64,000 nt of DNA from assembly GCF_029338355.1 (NCBI RefSeq), contig NZ_CP119802.1:2232001-2296000 (forward strand). The letters run 5' to 3'. The translations under genes and the position numbers were made by a program. Source of the DNA: Halosegnis marinus (GTDB lineage: Archaea; Halobacteriota; Halobacteria; Halobacteriales; Haloarculaceae). Below the pieces are notes generated by a model that worked only from the letters and a program-made list of their open reading frames with translations, made no database searches and was not told the DNA's origin. Of the stretch, positions 59,748 through 64,000 are shown in pieces; the stretch's first letter is position 1, and every line of letters starts with the position of its first letter.

Positions 59748-61637
59748 ATGACAGCAAACGAACTCGTCTGGCGAATCGCGGGCGGTTCCGGCGACGGAAT
59801 CGACTCGACGAGCCAGAACTTCACGAAGGCGCTGATGCGTGCGGGGTTGCACGTGTTCACACACAGACACTACCCGTCGCGTATCCGCGGCGGCCACACG
59901 TACGTGGAGGTACGCGCCCGCGACGAACCGACGAAGTCGCGCGGCGACGGCTACAACTTCCTGCTCTCGCTGGGCGACTCCTTCGCGCGCAACCCCAAGG
60001 AGGAGGCGTACTACGGGAAGGAGGAGGTGAAGCCGCTGACGGAGAACCTCGACGACCTCCGCGAGGGCGGCATCATCGTCTACGACTCGGGCCTCCTCGA
60101 CGACGAGGACCTCCCCGACGACTTCGACGAGCGCGCCGAGGCGAACGACTGGCACGTCTACCCGCTCGACCTGCGCGCCATCGCCAAGGAGCACGGCCGC
60201 GAGGTCATGCGCAACACCGCGGGCGTCGGCGCGACGGCCGCCCTGCTCGACCTCGACCTCTCCTACTTCGACGAACTGATGCAGGAGGGGATGCCCGAGG
60301 AGGTGTACGAGGCGAACTACGAGGTCCTCACGGACGCGTACGAGCAGGTGGCCGCGATGGACCACGACCACGACATCGTCGTCCCCGAGAACGACCACGA
60401 GAGCGACCAGGTCCTGCTCTCCGGGTCGAACGCCATCGCCTACGGCGCGCTCGACGAGGGCTGCCGCTTCATCGCCGGCTACCCCATGACGCCGTGGACG
60501 GAGGTGTTCACGCTGATGAGCCAGCACCTCCCCGACTTCGGCGGCGTCGCCGAGCAGGTGGAGGACGAGATCGCCGCGGCGACGCTCGCCATCGGCGCCT
60601 CACACGCGGGCGTGAAGGCCATGTCCGGGTCGTCGGGCGGCGGCTTCGCGCTGATGTCCGAACCGCTCGGCCTCGCGGAGATGACCGAGACGCCCATCGT
60701 CCTCGTTGAGGCGGCCCGCGCGGGGCTCTCGACCGGGATGCCGACGAAGCCGGAACAGGGCGACCTCGAACACGTCCTCTACACGAGCCAGGGCGACTCC
60801 AACCGCGTCGTCTTCGCGCCGGGCAACGTCCAGGAGGCGTACACCCAGACGCGAAAGGCGTTCCAGATCGCCTACGGCTACCACATCCCGGCCATCGTCC
60901 TCTACGACCAGAAGCTCTCGGGCGAACTCCGCAACGTCGACGCGGCGTTCTTCGACGAGGAGCCGACCCCGGACCTCGGCGCGACCCTCACGGAGGAGGA
61001 ACTGGAGGAGGCCGCCCACCACGCGTCGGGCAAGTTCCAGCGGTTCCGCCACGACCCCGAGAACGGCGTCTCGCCCCGGTCGATTCCGGGCCAGCGCGGC
61101 GGCCGCTTCCTCGCGTCGGGGAACGAACACACCCCGGAGGGGCATATCTCGGAGGACCCGGAGAACCGGGTCGCCCAGATGGACCGTCGGCTCCGAAAGA
61201 TGGAGCACATCCGTGAGGAACTGGACTCCGAGACGAGCCACCAGACGCTCCACGGGCCGGAGGACGCCACCTACGGCGTCATGACCTACGGGAGCCAGCA
61301 GGGAACCGTCGAGGAGGCCGTCGACCGTCTGCGCGACGCGGGCCACGACGTGAAGGCGCTCGGCGTCTCCGACATGATGCCGTTCCCGGAGGCCGAACTG
61401 ACGGAGTTCCTCGAATCCGTCGACCGGTGTCTCGTCGTCGAGATGAACACCTCCGAACAGTTCCGCGGGCTCGTCCAGAAGGAGCTGGGCCGCTTCGGCC
61501 CGAAGATGGCGAGCCTGCTGAAGTACAACGGGAACCCCTTCGAGCCGGCGGAGATCGTCGAGGGGTTCGAAGCGACGATAACGGACGGGTCGTTCGAGCG
61601 GACCACCGCTCGGTTCCAGCCCGCCGCAGGTGACTGA
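59748..61637 (+). CDS. porA: 2-oxoacid:ferredoxin oxidoreductase alpha subunit (pyruvate type)
   Basis: A 629-residue gamma-alpha fusion. The gamma-like part (residues 1-190) starts ELVWRIAGGSGDGIDSTSQN, with HYPSRIRGGHTYVEVRARD. The alpha-like part begins VLLSGSNAIAYGALDEGCRF and has YPMTPWTEVFTLMSQHLPD and MSGSSGGGFALMSEPLGLAE. It oxidises a 2-oxoacid to acyl-CoA with ferredoxin. Size and the beta-subunit sequence point to pyruvate rather than 2-oxoglutarate; this is from memory of family sequences. Confidence 0.9.
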   Translation: MTANELVWRIAGGSGDGIDSTSQNFTKALMRAGLHVFTHRHYPSRIRGGHTYVEVRARDEPTKSRGDGYNFLLSLGDSFARNPKEEAYYGKEEVKPLTENLDDLREGGIIVYDSGLLDDEDLPDDFDERAEANDWHVYPLDLRAIAKEHGREVMRNTAGVGATAALLDLDLSYFDELMQEGMPEEVYEANYEVLTDAYEQVAAMDHDHDIVVPENDHESDQVLLSGSNAIAYGALDEGCRFIAGYPMTPWTEVFTLMSQHLPDFGGVAEQVEDEIAAATLAIGASHAGVKAMSGSSGGGFALMSEPLGLAEMTETPIVLVEAARAGLSTGMPTKPEQGDLEHVLYTSQGDSNRVVFAPGNVQEAYTQTRKAFQIAYGYHIPAIVLYDQKLSGELRNVDAAFFDEEPTPDLGATLTEEELEEAAHHASGKFQRFRHDPENGVSPRSIPGQRGGRFLASGNEHTPEGHISEDPENRVAQMDRRLRKMEHIREELDSETSHQTLHGPEDATYGVMTYGSQQGTVEEAVDRLRDAGHDVKALGVSDMMPFPEAELTEFLESVDRCLVVEMNTSEQFRGLVQKELGRFGPKMASLLKYNGNPFEPAEIVEGFEATITDGSFERTTARFQPAAGD

Positions 61638-61639
61638 CA

Positions 61640-62575
61640 ATGAGCGCATTCAACGCTATCGGACAGGAACGCGAGGTCGACCAGAACGAGTTCACGCCGG
61701 AGATCGAGCCGCAGGCGACGTGGTGTCCGGGCTGTGGCGACTTCGGCGTCCTGAAGGCGCTGAAGGGTGCCGCGGCCGAGTTGGGGCTCGACCCCGAGGA
61801 GATACTGCTCGTCACGGGCATCGGCTGCTCGGGCAAGCTCTCCTCGTACTTCGAGAGCTACGGGTTCCACTCCATCCACGGCCGCTCGCTCCCGCTCGCG
61901 CGGGCCGCGAAGCTCGCCAACCCCGAACTCACCGTCATCGCGGCCGGCGGCGACGGCGACGGCTACGGCATCGGCGGGAACCACTTCATGCACAGCGCGC
62001 GGGAGAACCACGACATGACCTACATCGTGTTCAACAACGAGATATTCGGGCTGACGAAGGGACAGACCTCCCCGACGAGCCCGAAGGGTCACAAGTCGAA
62101 GACCCAGCCGCAGGGCTCCGCGAAGGACCCCCTCCGGCCGCTCTCGATGAGCCTCTCCGCGGGCGCCTCGTACGTCGCCCGCACGGCCGCCGTGAACCCG
62201 AACCAGGCGAAGGAGATACTCGTCGAGGCCATCCAGCACGACGGCTTCTCGCACGTGGACTTCCTCACGCAGTGTCCCACGTGGAACAAGGACGCCCGGC
62301 AGTACGTCCCCTACATCGACATCCAGCAGAACGAGGAGTACGACTTCGATATCACGGACCGGCGCGAGGCCGCGGACGCGATGTACGAGACGGAGTCGGC
62401 GCTGTGGGACGGGAAGGTGCTCACCGGGCGCTACTTCAAGCAGGAGGACCGCCGGAGCTACCACGAGGAGAAAATCGCGACCGGCGCGATGCCGGAGGAC
62501 CCCATCGCGGAGCAGTACTTCGACGACGACCACGAGTGGAAGCGGTCGTACGACCTGCTCGACGCGCACCGGTAG
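61640..62575 (+). CDS. porB: 2-oxoacid:ferredoxin oxidoreductase beta subunit (pyruvate type)
   Basis: A 311-residue ThDP-binding subunit. Cys ligands lie in QATWCPGCGDFGVLKALKGA and VTGIGCSGKLSSYFESYGF, and the ThDP-Mg site in AAGGDGDGYGIGGNHFMHSA and YIVFNNEIFGLTKGQTSPTS. The starting MSAFNAIGQEREVDQNEFTP is as in haloarchaeal PorB. It lies 2 bp after porA. A short T-run, TTTTT (62597-62601), about 22 nt after the stop may terminate the operon. Confidence 0.92.
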   Translation: MSAFNAIGQEREVDQNEFTPEIEPQATWCPGCGDFGVLKALKGAAAELGLDPEEILLVTGIGCSGKLSSYFESYGFHSIHGRSLPLARAAKLANPELTVIAAGGDGDGYGIGGNHFMHSARENHDMTYIVFNNEIFGLTKGQTSPTSPKGHKSKTQPQGSAKDPLRPLSMSLSAGASYVARTAAVNPNQAKEILVEAIQHDGFSHVDFLTQCPTWNKDARQYVPYIDIQQNEEYDFDITDRREAADAMYETESALWDGKVLTGRYFKQEDRRSYHEEKIATGAMPEDPIAEQYFDDDHEWKRSYDLLDAHR

Positions 62576-62993
62576 GAGTCCCCGTTCTCGCGGTTCTTTT
62601 TCGAGTAGTTCCGAGCGTTGGGTTCGCCGTTATCGTATCGGAGTCAGTCACGGCGAGCGCCCTGCTCGCGCCCGTCGTCTTCAGCCACTGCCTCAGGAAC
62701 GTCCTTCTCACGCGGTTCTATGAGTACCGTCCCGCGACCGCCCCGCCCACATACCTCCCCAGCCGACTCGCTCCTTTCAGTCGCTCGCCCCTCGCACGTC
62801 GCTGACCGCGCACACCGCGCGGTCAGCGCGCGCCGTAGTGAGGATTCAAGTGCGATGCCGGCACCAGCCGGCGGGTGACGTGAGCGGTGCCGCGGCGGGC
62901 CGACGCGGGAGTCCGGCCCACCCGTCGCGGCGCGGTCGGGCCGGCTGTTCGCCAACCACAGCCGCTTAGTCGCGGCCACGCCAACGCCGCGTA
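62576..62993. other. 418-bp region without a recognisable gene
   Basis: It holds the possible porAB terminator T-run at 62597-62601 and otherwise G/C-rich sequence with only short, family-free frames. A promoter for menA is expected near its 3' end (CCGCTTAGTCGC, about 62963-62974, is a weak candidate). Confidence 0.4.
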
Positions 62994-63932
62994 ATGACCG
63001 AGACAGCCGACGTGTCGCGGACGCGAGCGTGGGTGATGGCCGCGCGCCCGCAGACCCTGCCGGCGGGGGCCGCGCCCGTCGTCGTCGGGACGGGGCTGGC
63101 CTACGGCGCGGGCGAGTTCGCGGCGCTGCCGGCGCTGGCCGCGCTCGTCGGCGCGCTGCTGCTCCAAGTGGGCACGAACTTCGCCAACGACTACTACGAC
63201 GCCGTCCGCGGCGCGGACACCGAGGAGCGCGAGGGGTTCACCCGGGTCACCGCGGGCGGACTCATCGCGCCCCCGAGCGTCAAGCGCGCGATGTACGCCA
63301 CCTTCGCCGCGGCGATACTGCTCGGTACCTATCTCGTGTGGGTCGGCGGCCCGGCAATCGTCGTCGTCGGCCTCGCCTCCGTCGCCGCCGGTATCGCCTA
63401 CACCGGGGGGCCGGCCCCGTACGGCTACCGGGGCCTCGGCGACGTGTTCGTCTTCGTCTTCTTCGGCCTCGTCGCCGTGACGGGCACCTACTACGTGCAG
63501 GCCGCCGCTGACCTCGCCGGTATCCCCGCGCTCACGGCGCCGCTCGACCTCGTCCCGCTCGCGGCCGTCGTCGCCGCGCTCCCGGCCGCGGGGCTCTCGA
63601 CGTGCATCCTCGTCGTGAACAACATCCGCGACCGCGAGACGGACGCGAAGGCCGGCAAGCGCACGCTCGCGGTCCTGCTCGGCTACCGCTGGTCGCGCGT
63701 CGAGTTCCTGCTGCTGCTCGGGATGGCCTACGTCGTCCCGGTGGTGTTCACGCTCACCGGCTCCGGGCCCGCGACGCTGCTCCCGCTCGCCACCGCGCCG
63801 CTCGCCGTTCGGCTCCTGCGAACGGTCGCGACGGAGACGGGCGGCGCGGCGCTCAACCCCGCGCTGGAGACGACCGGAAAGCTCCTCTTCGCCCACAGCG
63901 CCCTCTTCGCCGTCGGGCTGGCGGTCGCATGA
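62994..63932 (+). CDS. menA: 1,4-dihydroxy-2-naphthoate polyprenyltransferase MenA
   Basis: A 312-residue UbiA-family membrane enzyme with eight to nine helices. The Asp-rich site is QVGTNFANDYYDAVRGADTE near residue 62 and VVNNIRDRETDAKAGKRTLA is the second. It attaches the prenyl chain to DHNA in menaquinone synthesis. It overlaps the menC start by 4 bp (ATGA). Confidence 0.93.
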   Translation: MTETADVSRTRAWVMAARPQTLPAGAAPVVVGTGLAYGAGEFAALPALAALVGALLLQVGTNFANDYYDAVRGADTEEREGFTRVTAGGLIAPPSVKRAMYATFAAAILLGTYLVWVGGPAIVVVGLASVAAGIAYTGGPAPYGYRGLGDVFVFVFFGLVAVTGTYYVQAAADLAGIPALTAPLDLVPLAAVVAALPAAGLSTCILVVNNIRDRETDAKAGKRTLAVLLGYRWSRVEFLLLLGMAYVVPVVFTLTGSGPATLLPLATAPLAVRLLRTVATETGGAALNPALETTGKLLFAHSALFAVGLAVA

Positions 63933-64000
63933 ACGCCGACTACTTCTCGCTCCCGCTCGCGGAGCCGCTCGCCACCGCCGCGGGCGACATCACCGAGCGC
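63929..64000 (+). CDS. menC: o-succinylbenzoate synthase MenC, N-terminal fragment
   Basis: The first 24 residues (MNADYFSLPLAEPLATAAGD onwards) run off the right window edge. The N-terminus fits MenC (enolase superfamily), and its overlap with menA and the menaquinone context support the call. The catalytic region is not visible, so this is inferred mainly from context. Confidence 0.6.
   Translation, partial: MNADYFSLPLAEPLATAAGDITER

Noticed and set aside
62576-62993. Frames at 62618-62878 (+) and 62644-62979 (-)
   Set aside because: No recognisable domains, unlike the acidic composition of true genes here, and no promoter-like boxes at sensible distance.

Overview
The window is about 64 kb of chromosomal DNA from a haloarchaeon (class Halobacteria); the genus cannot be told from the sequence alone. 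The evidence is very high GC, acidic Asp/Glu-rich proteins, archaeal information-processing genes (TFB, ribosomal S3ae and S15, KEOPS Pcc1), archaeal lipid enzymes, halocyanin, HalOD1, DICT and Bat-type regulators, and leaderless genes with a TATA-like box about 27 bp before the start codon. I saw no transposase, integrase, CRISPR array or rRNA. Gene density is high, and ATGA/GTGA start-stop overlaps mark many short operons.

Region 1 (1-11.9 kb) is a surface glycan or exopolysaccharide locus: polysaccharide deacetylase (cut by the window edge), FemAB/GNAT-like transferase, GT4 glycosyltransferase, large membrane protein, Wzx-type flippase, alkaline-phosphatase-superfamily enzyme, NAD-dependent epimerase, Gfo/Idh/MocA oxidoreductase, GT2 glycosyltransferase and an LpxD-like acyltransferase. 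A shared element, ATAACRAAGC or a close variant, precedes six of its genes. Together they could make, modify and export a lipid-linked sugar.

Region 2 (11.9-26.3 kb) holds a tiny zinc ribbon protein, HalOD1 protein, Lrp-type regulator, SRPBCC protein, EamA transporter, GIY-YIG protein, aldehyde dehydrogenase, TFB, a MutS-like ATPase, an FMN hydroxyacid oxidase, archaetidylserine decarboxylase, a P-loop kinase, a UbiB-family kinase, a glycerate kinase and tRNA-Glu(CTC). The 3' end of the tRNA is duplicated nearby. Region 3 (26.3-39.4 kb) holds a membrane-tethered winged-helix protein, dihydrofolate reductase plus thymidylate synthase, a LEA14-like protein, a nitrilase, a Gfo6-like sugar dehydrogenase, lumazine synthase plus aminotransferase, a PAS/GAF/Bat regulator and a DHH phosphoesterase.

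Region 4 (39.5-47.4 kb) holds a JAMM protease overlapping FAD synthase, a secreted PLD protein, a HEAT-repeat protein, archaetidylserine synthase, halocyanin, the operon rps15-recJ-like-pcc1-S3ae and tRNA-Ala(GGC). Region 5 (47.7-64 kb) is dominated by menaquinone synthesis (menB, menD, menF, then menA and the start of menC). Between these lie a sulfite-oxidase-like molybdoenzyme, an RHH regulator, a UPF0058 protein, an O-methyltransferase, acyl-CoA ligase and dehydrogenase, a lactonase-like hydrolase, a DICT regulator and pyruvate:ferredoxin oxidoreductase. As read, menF is broken by two apparent +1 insertions in C-runs.

Most conspicuous for follow-up: the locus-specific promoter element and LpxD-like enzyme of region 1, two interleaved inverted repeats at the TFB promoter, the tRNA-Glu 3' duplication, the menF double frameshift and the low-complexity insertion in MenB.
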